Source of the DNA: Bradyrhizobium semiaridum
GTDB taxonomy: Bacteria; Pseudomonadota; Alphaproteobacteria; Rhizobiales; Xanthobacteraceae
NCBI RefSeq assembly: GCF_020329505.1
Contig: NZ_JAGKJJ010000002.1
Location: forward strand, 434,001 to 498,000
Direction: 5' to 3'
DNA length: 64,000 bases
The translations under genes were made by a program, and so were the position numbers. Below the pieces are notes generated by a model. That model searched no databases. It was not told the origin of the DNA and saw nothing but the letters and a program-made list of their open reading frames with translations. Positions 10,700-20,500 of the stretch are shown here, in pieces (position 1 is the first letter of the stretch; each line of letters begins with the position of its first letter).

Positions 10700-11680
10700 T
10701 CACGACGCGCGGCCGACGGTCGAGCGCAGGCGCGGATCGACCACGGTGTAGAGGATGTCGACCACCAGGTTGATGGTGACGAAGATCAGCGAGACCATCA
10801 ACAGGTAGGCGGCCATAATCGGGATATCGACGTTTTGCACGGCCTGCACGAACAGAAGCCCCATGCCCGGCCATTGGAACACGGTTTCGGTGATGATCGA
10901 GAAAGCAATAACCGAGCCAAACTGCAGGCCGGCCACGGTGATCACGGGAACCAGTGTGTTCTTCAGCGCATGGCCGAAATGGATCGCGCGCGTGGTCAGG
11001 CCGCGGGCGCGGGCGAAGCGGATGTAGTCGGTGCGCAGCACCTCGAGCATTTCGGCGCGCACCAGCCGCATGATCAGGGTCATCTGGAACAGCCCGAGCG
11101 TGATCGCCGGCATGATCAGCGCCTTCAACCCTGAGACGGTCAGGAGCCCGGTGGTCCACCAGCCGAGCTTCACCACCTCGCCGCGGCCGAAGGAGGGCAG
11201 CCAGCCCAGCGTTACCGCGAACAGATAGATTAGCAGGATGCCGATCAGGAAGGTCGGCAGCGAGATGCCGATCAGCGATACCGCCTGGAATAATTTGGCC
11301 AGCACGGTGTCGCGGCGCAGCGCCGAATAGACCCCCATCAGGATGCCGGCCACCATCGCGAACAGCGTCGCGCAGATCGCAAGCTCCAGCGTCGCCGGCA
11401 GGCGCTCCATCAGCAGCGAGGAGACCGGCAGGCGGAACTGGTAGGAGACGCCGAACTTGAACTGGACGGCATCGATGAAGTAGCGGGCGAACTGCACCAG
11501 CACGGGATCGTCGAGGCCGAGCGACTGCCGGATCGAGGCGCGTTCCGCTGCCGAGGTGTCGATCGAGACGATCTGGTTCACCGGATCGCCGGCAAAGCGG
11601 AACATCGAGAACGCGATGACGCCGACAGCGAGCATCACGCCGATCGCCTGTAACATGCGACGAAGAGTGAAAGCGAGCAT
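10700..11680 (-). CDS. ABC transporter permease, DppB/OppB type (second importer)
   Basis: A 326-aa inner-membrane permease beginning MLAFTLRRMLQAIGVMLAVG, with helix one, a periplasmic segment and the EAA-like loop DYIRFARARGLTTRAIHFGH around residues 220-240. The end DPRLRSTVGRAS fits the family. It is separated from the binding-protein gene upstream by 113 bp holding a strong hairpin (11749-11776), so its transcript level is probably lower than that of the binding protein. It pairs with the DppC-like permease 11 bp downstream. Confidence 0.94.
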   Translation of the reverse strand: MLAFTLRRMLQAIGVMLAVGVIAFSMFRFAGDPVNQIVSIDTSAAERASIRQSLGLDDPVLVQFARYFIDAVQFKFGVSYQFRLPVSSLLMERLPATLELAICATLFAMVAGILMGVYSALRRDTVLAKLFQAVSLIGISLPTFLIGILLIYLFAVTLGWLPSFGRGEVVKLGWWTTGLLTVSGLKALIMPAITLGLFQMTLIMRLVRAEMLEVLRTDYIRFARARGLTTRAIHFGHALKNTLVPVITVAGLQFGSVIAFSIITETVFQWPGMGLLFVQAVQNVDIPIMAAYLLMVSLIFVTINLVVDILYTVVDPRLRSTVGRAS

Positions 11681-11748
11681 CTCTACCTTTCACTGCTTTT
11701 CAGACTTGGACCGGCGCCGGCGCGGCATTGCGCGGCCGGAAAACGAGA

Positions 11749-11776
11749 GGTCCCGGAAGCAGCCGCTTCCGGGACC
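11749..11776 (-). terminator. Strong hairpin between binding protein and permease genes
   Basis: A perfect 12-bp inverted repeat (GGTCCCGGAAGC, loop AGCC, GCTTCCGGGACC). On the minus-strand transcript it is followed by TCTCGTTTTCC, a weak T-run. It may be a partial terminator or an mRNA-stabilising stem that keeps the binding protein in excess over the membrane subunits, a known arrangement in binding-protein-dependent operons. Which role applies is inference. Confidence 0.6.
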
Positions 11777-11793
11777 GAATTCGCTGGGGTCAC

Positions 11794-13392
11794 TCATTCA
11801 CCCTGTTTGGTGGCCCAGTAGAGCAGAACCTGGTTGTCCGCGCGCTGGACCAGCTTGACCTTGTTCGATACGCCCCATGCCAGCGACTGCTGGTGCAGCG
11901 GCACGTATCCGAAGTCCTTGATGACGATCTCGTAGGCCTGCTTGATCAGCTGGTCGCGCTTGGCCGTGTCGCTTTCCACCAGCACCTTGTCGGTGAGCGC
12001 GTCGACCTCCTTGTTGCAATAGCCGCCGAGATTGGCCTCGCCTCGGGTCGCATCCTTCGGATCGTCGCGGCAGCCGAGGATGTCGTGCAGCACGTTGTGC
12101 GAGTCCGAGGTCGCCGGGGTCCAGCCCAGCATGAACATCGAGGTCTGATAGCCGCCGGGCTTCAGCACCTTGGCGAAGAACTGCGCCTTCGGCTGCGCCA
12201 GCAGGTTCACCTTGATGCCGATGCGGGCGAGCATGCCGACCACCGCCTGGCAGATCGCCGCGTCGTTGACGTAGCGGTCGTTCGGGCAATCCATCGTGAC
12301 TTCGAAGCCGTTCGGATAGCCGGCGTCGGTGAGCAGCTTCTTGGCGCCGTCGGGATCGAGCTTCGGCCGGGTGAACTCCTTCGACAGCGGATAGAGCTGC
12401 GGCGCGATCATCAAGGTCGAGGGCGTCGACATGCCGCGCATGACGCGGCTCTTGATCAGCTCGACGTCGATCGATTTGTAGATCGCCTCGCGGACGCGGA
12501 TGTCCTTGAACGGGTTCTTGCCCTTGACGTTGGAGAACAGGAGCTCGTCGCGCGACTCGTCCATGCCGACGAAGATGGTGCGGATCTCGGGCCCGGTCAG
12601 CACGGTGGCGTTGCCGCTGGAATTGACGCGCTGGATGTCCTGGATCGGAACCGGCTCGATCACGTCGACCTCGCCCGAGAGCAGCGCGGCGACGCGGGTC
12701 GCGTCGGAGCCGATCGGGGTGAAGATGATCTCCTTGAGATTGTGCTCCGGCTTCTTCCAATAGCCCGGAAACGCCTTGAACACGGTCTTCACACCGGGCT
12801 GGTGGCTCTCGATTGTGAACGGACCGGTGCCGTTCTCGTGCAGCGCCGCGAAGCTCGGCGTGGTCGCGGAGGCCGGCGTCGGTGCGACGGAGTTGTTTTC
12901 CTCGCACCACTTCTTGTCCATGATGTACCAGCTATCCCACTGCGAGATCAGTATGGGATTGGGCGAGTCCAGCGTCACGTCGACGGTGTAGTCGTCGACC
13001 TTGGTGAACTTGGCGTCACCAGGCACGTTGCTGAGGAAGTTGGAGCCCTTGGCGCGGACGCGCTCGGCGGAGAACAGCACGTCGTCGGCGGTGAAGGGAT
13101 CGCCGTTATGGAATTTCACGCCCTTGCGCAGATGGAAGCGCCATTTGGTCGGGCTCACGGTTTCCCAGCTTTCGGCCAGCGCCGGGATGATCTTGAGGTC
13201 CTTGTCGCGCGCGATCAGGCCTTCATAGACATGGCCGTGATGGGCGATCGTGGTGGATTCCTTCAGCGTATAGGGATCCAGCGATTTGAGTTCGCCCTGG
13301 TTGGCATAGCGCAAGGTCTGGGCGGATGCCGGCAGCGTCCAGGCAAGAAGGGCGACCGCTGTCGCAGCAAATAGATTCCGACGTCCCGACAT
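11794..13392 (-). CDS. Peptide-type ABC transporter substrate-binding protein (second importer)
   Basis: A 532-aa SBP_bac_5 family protein. The start at 13392 (MSGRRNLFAATAVALLAWTL) gives a clean Sec signal peptide with a predicted cut after ASAQ; longer in-frame readings upstream add several hundred residues of non-protein-like sequence and were rejected. The mature protein starts LRYANQGELKSLDPYTLKES and contains WRFHLRKGVKFHNGDPFTAD, the family signature. First gene of the minus-strand series leading through permeases, ATPases and possibly ggt. The ligand is unknown; family members of this kind bind peptides, glutathione or opines. Confidence 0.93.
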   Translation of the reverse strand: MSGRRNLFAATAVALLAWTLPASAQTLRYANQGELKSLDPYTLKESTTIAHHGHVYEGLIARDKDLKIIPALAESWETVSPTKWRFHLRKGVKFHNGDPFTADDVLFSAERVRAKGSNFLSNVPGDAKFTKVDDYTVDVTLDSPNPILISQWDSWYIMDKKWCEENNSVAPTPASATTPSFAALHENGTGPFTIESHQPGVKTVFKAFPGYWKKPEHNLKEIIFTPIGSDATRVAALLSGEVDVIEPVPIQDIQRVNSSGNATVLTGPEIRTIFVGMDESRDELLFSNVKGKNPFKDIRVREAIYKSIDVELIKSRVMRGMSTPSTLMIAPQLYPLSKEFTRPKLDPDGAKKLLTDAGYPNGFEVTMDCPNDRYVNDAAICQAVVGMLARIGIKVNLLAQPKAQFFAKVLKPGGYQTSMFMLGWTPATSDSHNVLHDILGCRDDPKDATRGEANLGGYCNKEVDALTDKVLVESDTAKRDQLIKQAYEIVIKDFGYVPLHQQSLAWGVSNKVKLVQRADNQVLLYWATKQGE

Positions 13393-13773
13393 GTGATCTT
13401 CGTCCCCCGTTTTTGTTGGCCGGGCGCGCGTTCCGGCAGATTTTACCGGCCATGTTGCCAGAGTTTGCTCGCCGCGCAAGCGCGATTTCCCAAGGGTCAA
13501 TCGGCGGCGTGGTTGCGGTTTCTCCGACCGGGGGGGCAGGATAGGCGGGCGGCCCCAGCAGGCGACATTCAACTTTCGAGGGTTTCCGCCGTGATGAGGG
13601 AGTTGGCGGCGGCAGCGCCTCGTTTGCCATTCCGGGCGATTTGCCGCGGCAGGGTTTGGCTGACATAACGGATGATTGAGGCCGGCCCGGCGATGGGGCA
13701 GGTTGGATCGCTTGCATGATTCACCCTGTCGTGGCGATACTGACGCGAGCCAGGCGCGTTTGAGGAGGCGGTT
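13393..13773. other. Divergent intergenic region, no gene seen
   Basis: This 381-bp stretch separates the minus-strand importer series from the plus-strand lipid genes and must hold promoters for both. On plus, TTGCAT (13712-13717) and GATACT (13736-13741) with an 18-bp spacer are a tolerable sigma70-like pair for the 13774 gene; its ribosome binding site is GAGGAGG at about 13762-13768. No ORF with convincing protein character and no strong palindrome was seen. Confidence 0.4.
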
Positions 13774-14028
13774 ATGAAGGTCAATGTCGAAATAGATTGC
13801 ACGCCCCTCGAAGCGCGGCAGTTCTTCGGACTGCCGGACGTGGCGCCGATGCAGGCCGCCGTGATGGACAAGCTGCAGCAGCAGATGACCTCGAACATCG
13901 AGAAGATCTCGCCGGAATCGCTGATGCAGAGCTGGTTCACCTTCGATCCCAAGATCGCCGAGCGCTTCCAGGACATGTTCGTGACGATGGCCGGCCTCGG
14001 CGGCATGGGCAAGAAGGACAAGAGGTAG
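13774..14028 (+). CDS. Small conserved protein, DUF6489-like
   Basis: An 84-aa soluble protein, MKVNVEIDCTPLEARQFFGL at the start, with a conserved-looking PDVAPMQAAVMDKLQQQM segment and a C-terminus ending GLGGMGKKDKR. It resembles the DUF6489 family of alphaproteobacteria, whose function is unknown; I recognise it by general look only. No signal peptide or membrane helix; probably helical and possibly lipid- or granule-associated given its neighbours. A good Shine-Dalgarno (GAGGAGG) lies 6 bp before the ATG. It is 7 bp upstream of the lipase-like gene, so they form an operon. Confidence 0.75.
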   Translation: MKVNVEIDCTPLEARQFFGLPDVAPMQAAVMDKLQQQMTSNIEKISPESLMQSWFTFDPKIAERFQDMFVTMAGLGGMGKKDKR

Positions 14029-14035
14029 CGAAATC

Positions 14036-14827
14036 ATGGACAGGAGCGCCGAGGTGACCGAACGCCGGTTGCGCCCGCCAAGCCTGTTCCTGATGCTGGC
14101 CGAGGCGCGCGGCGTGCTCGAGCTCAATTCGAGCCTGCTGCTGTCGCCGCTCCTGATGCAGGCGCCGAAGGGGGACGGCCATCCGGTGCTGACGCTGCCC
14201 GGCTTCCTTGCCAGCGATCTCTCGATGGCGCCGATGCGGCGCTATCTGAAGGAGCTCGGCTACGACGCCTATGCCTGGAACATGGGCCGCAATTTCGGCG
14301 GCATCGGCTCCAGGCGCGGCGCGCTGCGCGACCTGCTGAAGCGAATTCACGAGGCGACCGGGCGCAAGGTCTCGATCATCGGCTGGAGCCTCGGCGGCGT
14401 CTATGCGCGCGATCTCGCCTTGCAGATGCCGGAGCTGGTGCGCCAGATCATCACGCTGGGCAGCCCGTTCGCCGACGACATCCGCGCCACCAATGCGACG
14501 CGGCTGTACGAGATCCTGTCCGGCGAAGGCGTGGACGACATCCCGGAGGTGCGCGCGGCGATCGCCGGCGACATGCCGGTGCCGACCACCTCGATCTATT
14601 CCCGCACCGACGGCATCGTGAACTGGCGTACCTCGCGCCTGCGGCCCTCGGCGACCGCGGAGAACATCGAGGTGCATCTCGCCAGCCATATCGGCCTCGG
14701 CGTCAATCCGGCGGCGCTGTGGGCGATCGCCGACCGGCTGGCGCAGCCGGAGGGCCAATTCCGGCATTTTGCTCGTTCGGGGCCGTTTGCCATTGCCTAT
14801 GGGCCTGCGGAACAGGCACTATCCTGA
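14036..14827 (+). CDS. Alpha/beta hydrolase, lipase-like
   Basis: A 263-aa alpha/beta hydrolase. GDGHPVLTLPGFLASDLSM near residues 43-61 supplies the oxyanion region, and GWSLGG places the nucleophile Ser at about residue 118. Candidate acid and base residues come late (RTDGIV and the ASHIGLG segment). There is no signal peptide, so a cytoplasmic esterase or lipase is likely. It shares the same motifs and layout as the protein at 27136-27906 and the two are clearly paralogues that bracket the storage-polymer genes. Possible substrates are acylglycerols, wax esters or granule lipids (inference from the adjacent WS/DGAT). Confidence 0.85.
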   Translation: MDRSAEVTERRLRPPSLFLMLAEARGVLELNSSLLLSPLLMQAPKGDGHPVLTLPGFLASDLSMAPMRRYLKELGYDAYAWNMGRNFGGIGSRRGALRDLLKRIHEATGRKVSIIGWSLGGVYARDLALQMPELVRQIITLGSPFADDIRATNATRLYEILSGEGVDDIPEVRAAIAGDMPVPTTSIYSRTDGIVNWRTSRLRPSATAENIEVHLASHIGLGVNPAALWAIADRLAQPEGQFRHFARSGPFAIAYGPAEQALS

Positions 14828-14885
14828 TCGAATGACGAGAAGCGCCGTCAAGGCGCCCGTTTGAGTTTGCTCTCGGGAGGGAATC

Positions 14886-16436
14886 ATGAGCGACGCCAAG
14901 AAGCTGTCCTCGCTGGACGCATCGTTCCTCTATCTGGAAACGCCTGAGATGCCGATGCATGTCGGCAGCATGGCGATCTTCCGCCTGCCCGAAGGCTACA
15001 AGGGCGACTTCTTCGAGGAGTTCAAGGCGATGATCGCCTCGCGGCTGCACATCGCGCCGATCCTCAAGGCGCGCCTGCAGAAGGCGCCGCTCGACATCGA
15101 CCATCCGTCCTGGGTCGAGGACGACCAGTTCGACATCGACCGCCACATTTTCCGCGCCAGCCTGCCGGCGCCGCGCGACCGCGCGACGCTGGAGCGCATC
15201 GTCGGCTGGATGCACGCCAAGCTGCTCAACCGCGCCCGCCCGCTGTGGGAGTTCTACGTCTTCGAAAGCATGAAGGACAACGAGATCGGGCTGTATTCCA
15301 AGATGCACCACGCCTGCATCGACGGCGGCGCCGGCGCGGCGCTGACCAGCATGATCTACGACCTGACGCCGGTGCCGCGCGTGGTCGAGCCGCCGAGTGC
15401 GAAGAAGGTCGCGCAGGAGCCGCGCGACATCGCGGCCAACCTGATCGATGCCTATCAGCAGCTCTGGACCCAGCCGTTCGAGGCGGCAGCCGCCGCGCAG
15501 AAGAGCCTGGAGCTGCCGCGCTCGGGCAAGAGCGATCTCGGCTCGATCCTGTTCGACAACGCCATGTTCCAGATCGAGAACGCGGTGAAGTTCGCCGGCA
15601 GCATGCCGACCGTGATGAAAAGCCTGTCCGACGTCGTCGCCAAGGTCGCCGATCCGCGCTCGCGCGAGAGCCTGCAGGCGATGTCCTCGCCGCCGACCAT
15701 CCTCAACAAGGCGATCTCCTCGGAGCGCAGCTTTGCCGGTACCTCGATCTCGCTGTCGCGCGCCAAGGCGCTGGCGAAGGCCTCCGGCGGCAAGCTCAAC
15801 GACGTCGTGCTGGCGCTCGCCTCCGGTGTGGTGCGGCGCTATCTGCTCAGCCAGGGTGCGCTGCCGAACAAGTCGCTGACCGCGGGCGTGCCGATCTCGC
15901 TGCGCGAGGAGGGCAATGCCGACGCGAACAACCAGGTGTTCGGCATGATCTGCTCGATCGCGACCGACGTCGAAGATCCCAAGAAGCGGCTCGAGACCAT
16001 TATCGCGCAGTCGACCAAATCCAAGGAGATGTCGCATCCGCTGCGCGCTTTGGTGCCGCAGGTCTCCAACATCTCGCTGCTCGGCGCGCCGATCCTGGTG
16101 CAGATCCTGGCGCTGCTGTACAGCCGCTCCGACCTCTCCAACGTGCTGCCGCCGGCCACCAACATCACGGTGTCGAATGTGCCCGGGCCGCGGCAGACGC
16201 TTTATGCGGCGGGCGCCGAGCTGCTGCACATCTTCCCGGTCTCGATCTCGACCCACGGCGTTGCGCTGAACATCACCGTGCAGAGCTACCGCGACCAGCT
16301 CGATTTCGGCTTCATCGTCGGCGCCAACATCATCCCGCATGTGCAGGTGATGTGCGACATGCTGCCGCTCGAGTTCGATGCGCTGGAGGCGGCGTTCGCG
16401 CCTCCGCCGGCCGAAGTCAAGGGCGCGGCCGAATAG
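14886..16436 (+). CDS. Wax ester synthase / acyl-CoA:diacylglycerol acyltransferase (WS/DGAT)
   Basis: A 516-aa member of the bifunctional WS/DGAT family, which makes triacylglycerol and wax esters from acyl-CoA. The N-terminus LSSLDASFLYLETPEMPMHV is typical; the catalytic HHxxxDG motif is HHACIDG at about residues 141-147; the C-terminal PPATNITVSNVPGPRQTLYA segment holds the conserved ND/SNVPGP region. A good ribosome binding site (GGGAGGG) precedes the ATG. Length fits (450-520 aa). It lies between a lipase-like and an epoxide-hydrolase-like gene. Neutral lipid synthesis is well known in actinobacteria and Acinetobacter; in this lineage it is less studied. Confidence 0.93.
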   Translation: MSDAKKLSSLDASFLYLETPEMPMHVGSMAIFRLPEGYKGDFFEEFKAMIASRLHIAPILKARLQKAPLDIDHPSWVEDDQFDIDRHIFRASLPAPRDRATLERIVGWMHAKLLNRARPLWEFYVFESMKDNEIGLYSKMHHACIDGGAGAALTSMIYDLTPVPRVVEPPSAKKVAQEPRDIAANLIDAYQQLWTQPFEAAAAAQKSLELPRSGKSDLGSILFDNAMFQIENAVKFAGSMPTVMKSLSDVVAKVADPRSRESLQAMSSPPTILNKAISSERSFAGTSISLSRAKALAKASGGKLNDVVLALASGVVRRYLLSQGALPNKSLTAGVPISLREEGNADANNQVFGMICSIATDVEDPKKRLETIIAQSTKSKEMSHPLRALVPQVSNISLLGAPILVQILALLYSRSDLSNVLPPATNITVSNVPGPRQTLYAAGAELLHIFPVSISTHGVALNITVQSYRDQLDFGFIVGANIIPHVQVMCDMLPLEFDALEAAFAPPPAEVKGAAE

Positions 16437-16446
16437 GATCCATGTC

Positions 16447-17442
16447 ATGATTGAAATGCCGCCGCTGCAATTCGCCGAGACCAACGGCATCCGCATGGGC
16501 TTCTACGAAGCCGGGCCCAAGACCGACACGCCGCCCGTGGTGCTGTGCCACGGCTGGCCGGAGCTGGCGTTTTCCTGGCGCCACCAGATCAAGGCGCTGG
16601 GTGATGCCGGCATCCGCGTCATCGCGCCGGATCAGCGCGGCTATGGCGCGACCGACCGGCCGGAGCCGGTCGAGGCCTACGACATGGAGCATCTGACCGC
16701 CGATCTCGTCGGGCTGCTCGATCATCTCAAGGTCGAGAAGGCGATCTTCGTCGGCCACGACTGGGGCGGCTTCGTGGTCTGGCAGATGCCGCTGCGGCAT
16801 CCTCAGCGGGTCGCCGGCGTCGTCGGCGTCAACACGCCGCATTGGGACCGGTCGCCGATGGACCCGATCGCGCTGTTCCGCCAGCGCTTCGGCGAGCACA
16901 TGTACATCGTCCAGTTCCAGGACCCGGCGCGCGAGCCGGACCGCATCTTCGGTAGCCGGGTCGAGCAGACCTTCGATGCCTTCATGCGCAAGCCAGTGGC
17001 GCGGCCGCCCGGCACGCCAGAGGAGCAGCCGATCGCCGGCGTCGGCGCCTCGGCCCGCCTCAACCTGGCATTTCCGCAGATGATCGCGAATTACGACGCC
17101 AAACACGATCCGCGTAAACCGATCCTGTCTGCCGACGAGAAGAAGGTGTTTGTCGACACTTTTACGAAGACCGGCTTCACCGGCGGCATCAACTGGTATC
17201 GCAATTTCACCCGCAACTGGGAGCGCTCGTCTGGCCTCGACCATCATGTGAAGGTGCCGTCGCTGATGATCATGGCCGAGAACGACGCGGTGCTGCCGCC
17301 CTCGGCCGCCGACGGCATGGAGAAGCTGGTGCCTGACCTCGAGAAGTATCTGGTCAAGGACAGCGGCCATTGGACGCAGCAGGAAAAGCCCGACGAGGTC
17401 AGCGCCAAACTGATCGAGTGGCGTAAAAAGCGGTTTGGGTGA
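16447..17442 (+). CDS. Alpha/beta hydrolase, epoxide-hydrolase-like
   Basis: A 331-aa protein starting MIEMPPLQFAETNGIRMGFY; the ATG at 16447 lies 10 bp after the WS/DGAT stop. It has the HGWP oxyanion motif, the nucleophile Asp in GHDWGG (about residue 105), GGINWYRNFTRNWE in the cap region and the catalytic base in DSGHWTQQEKP. An Asp nucleophile together with HGWP marks epoxide hydrolases and haloalkane dehalogenases; the cap sequence favours an epoxide hydrolase. It lies just upstream of a CYP102-like fatty-acid monooxygenase, a family able to form epoxides from unsaturated fatty acids, so the two may act in sequence (inference). Confidence 0.88.
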   Translation: MIEMPPLQFAETNGIRMGFYEAGPKTDTPPVVLCHGWPELAFSWRHQIKALGDAGIRVIAPDQRGYGATDRPEPVEAYDMEHLTADLVGLLDHLKVEKAIFVGHDWGGFVVWQMPLRHPQRVAGVVGVNTPHWDRSPMDPIALFRQRFGEHMYIVQFQDPAREPDRIFGSRVEQTFDAFMRKPVARPPGTPEEQPIAGVGASARLNLAFPQMIANYDAKHDPRKPILSADEKKVFVDTFTKTGFTGGINWYRNFTRNWERSSGLDHHVKVPSLMIMAENDAVLPPSAADGMEKLVPDLEKYLVKDSGHWTQQEKPDEVSAKLIEWRKKRFG

Positions 17443-17453
17443 CGATAATGGTT

Positions 17454-17545
17454 CGTCATTCCGGGGCGCGCGAGCCCGGAATCCGTAGCCACGATCGCGA
17501 GTATGGATTCCGGGCCTGCGCCTGCCGGCGCATCCCGGAATGACG
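17454..17545. repeat. Palindromic repeat, family B (CGTCATTCCGGG arms)
   Basis: Begins CGTCATTCCGGGG and ends CCCGGAATGACGG, with inner arms CCCGGAATCC and GGATTCCGGG; the whole forms a long imperfect hairpin between the epoxide-hydrolase and P450 genes. A second member is at 32774-32850. Confidence 0.85.
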
Positions 17546-17580
17546 GGTGAGTTTGAGGTGACACAGGGGGCAATCTCGAC

Positions 17581-20500
17581 ATGGCGTCCGGCAACCGACT
17601 GAGTCCGATCCCGCAGCCGCCGACGAAGCCGGTGGTCGGCAACATGCTGTCGCTGGATTCGACGGCGCCGGTGCAGGATCTGGTGCGGCTCTCCAAGGAG
17701 CTCGGGCCGATCTTCTGGCTCGACATGATGGGCGCGCCGCTTGTCATCGTGTCCGGCCACGACCTGGTCGACGAGCTCTCCGACGAGAAGCGGTTCGACA
17801 AGGCGGTGCGCGGCTCGCTGCGCCGGGTCCGCGCGGTCGGCGGCGACGGCCTGTTCACCGCCGACACCAAGGAGCCGAACTGGAGCAAGGCGCACAACAT
17901 CCTGATGCAGCCGTTCGGCAACCGCGCCATGCAGTCCTACCACCCGAGCATGGTCGATATCGCCGAGCAGCTGGTCAAAAAATGGGAGCGGCTTAACGCC
18001 GACGAGGAAATCGACGTCGTCCACGACATGACGGCGCTGACGCTGGACACCATCGGCCTGTGCGGCTTCGACTACCGCTTCAACTCGTTCTATCGCCGCG
18101 ACTACCATCCCTTCGTGGAATCGCTGGTGCGCTCGCTCGAAACCATCATGATGACCCGCGGCCTGCCGCTCGAACGGCTGTGGATGCAGAAGCGGCGCAA
18201 GACGCTGGCCGAAGACGTCGCCTTCATGAACAAGATGGTCGACGAGATCATCGCCGAGCGCCGCGGCAGCACCGATGCCACCTCCGACAAGAAGGACATG
18301 CTGGCCGCGATGATGACCGGCGTCGACCGCGCCACCGGCGAGCAGCTCGACGACGTCAACATCCGCTACCAGATCAACACCTTTTTGATTGCCGGCCATG
18401 AGACCACCTCAGGCCTGTTGTCGTGCACGATCTACGCGCTGCTGAAGCATCCCGAGATCCTGAAGAAGTGCTACGAGGAGGTCGATCGCGTCCTCGGCCC
18501 CGACGTCGATGCGAAGCCGACCTATCAGCAGGTCACGCAGCTCACCTACATCACGCAATGTCTGAAGGAGGCGCTGCGGCTGTGGCCGCCGGCGCCGGCC
18601 TACGGCATCGCGCCGCTGGCCGACGAGACCATCGGCGGCGGCAAATACAAGCTGAAGAAGAACACCTTCGTCACCATCCTGGTGATGGCGCTGCACCGTG
18701 ATCCCAGCGTCTGGGGTCCGAACCCCGACGTGTTCGATCCGGAGAATTTCAGCCGCGAGGCCGAGGCGAAGCGCCCGATCAACGCCTGGAAGCCGTTCGG
18801 CAACGGCCAGCGCGCCTGCATCGGCCGCGGCTTTGCGATGCATGAGGCGGCGCTGGCGATCGGCATGATCCTGCAGCGCTTCAAGCTGATCGATGTGCAT
18901 CGCTACCAGATGCATCTGAAGGAGACGCTGACGATCAAGCCCGACGGCTTCAAGATCAAGGTGCGGCCGCGCGAAGACCGCGACCGCGGCGCGTTCGCCG
19001 GCACGGCAGGCGCGGCTGCGGCCGCGCCGAAGGCGCCGCGTGCGCCGACCACGCGCCCCGGCCACAACACGCCGATGTTGGTGCTGTACGGCTCCAACCT
19101 CGGCTCCGCCGAGGAGCTCGCCACCCGCATGGCCGATCTCTCCGAGATCAACGGTTTTGCCACCCGCCTCGGCCCGCTCGATGACTATGTCGGCAAGCTG
19201 CCGGAGGAGGGCGGCGTCCTCATTATCTGCGCCTCCTACAATGGCGCGGCGCCCGATAACGCCACGCAATTCGTCAAATGGCTCGGCAGCGATCTGCCGA
19301 AGGATGCGTTTTCCAAGGTGCGCTACGCGGTGTTCGGCTGCGGCAACAGCGATTGGGCGGCGACCTATCAATCGGTGCCGCGCTTCATCGACGAGCAACT
19401 GACGAAGCACGGCGCCCGCGCGGTGTATCCGCGCGGCGAAGGCGATGCGCGCAGCGACCTCGACGGCCAGTTCCAGAAATGGTTTCCGGAGGCCGCCAAG
19501 GTCGCGACCAAGGAATTCGGCATCGACTGGAATTTCACCCGCACCGCCGAGGACGAGCCGCTCTATGCGATCGAGCCGGTGGCGCAGGGCGCGGTCAACA
19601 CCATCGTCACGCAGGGCGGCGCGGTGCCGATGAAGGTGCTGGTCAACAGCGAGCTGCAGACCAGGGACGGCGCCCATCCGTCGGATCGCTCGACCCGGCA
19701 CATCGTGGTCGAGCTGCCGGCCAGCCTGACATACCGCGTCGGCGACCATCTCAGCGTGGTGCCGCGCAACGACCCGACATTGGTCGATTCGGTCGCGCGC
19801 CGCTTCGGCTTCCTGCCGGCGGATCAAATCCGCCTGCAAGTCTCGGAAGGCCGCCGCGCACAATTGCCGGTCGGCAATGCGGTGTCGGTCGGCCGGCTGC
19901 TCACCGAATTCGTCGAACTGCAGCAGATCGCGACCCGCAAGCAGATCCAGATCATGGCCGAGCACACCCGCTGCCCGGTGACCAAGCCGAAGCTGATGGC
20001 CTATGTCGGCGAGGACGACGCATCGGCCGAGCGCTACCGCGCCGAGGTGCTGGCCAAGCGCAAATCGGTGTTCGATCTGCTCGAGGAGTACCCGGCCTGC
20101 GAGCTACCGTTCCACATCTACCTCGAAATGCTGTCGCTGCTGGCGCCGCGCTACTACTCGATCTCGTCCTCGCCCGCGGGCGAGGCGCAGCGCTGCAGCA
20201 TCACCGTCGGCGTGGTGGAGGCGCCGGCAAGTTCTGGCCGCGGCATCTACAAGGGGGTCTGCTCGAACTACCTGGCGCGCCGCCGCGCCAGCGACACCAT
20301 CCATGCCACGGTGAAGGAGACCAAGGCGGGCTTTCGCCTGCCCGATGACAACGCCGTGCCTGTCATCATGATCGGGCCGGGCACCGGCCTCGCGCCGTTC
20401 CGCGGCTTCCTGCAGGAACGCGCCGCCCGCAAGGCAAAGGGCGCAACGCTCGGGCCCGCGATGCTGTTCTTCGGCTGCCGCCACCCGGAGCAGGATTTCA

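Noticed and set aside
11794..14127. A 777-aa version of the second binding protein
   Set aside because: The extra N-terminal part crosses the divergent promoter region and the 13774 gene; the real signal peptide begins at 13392.
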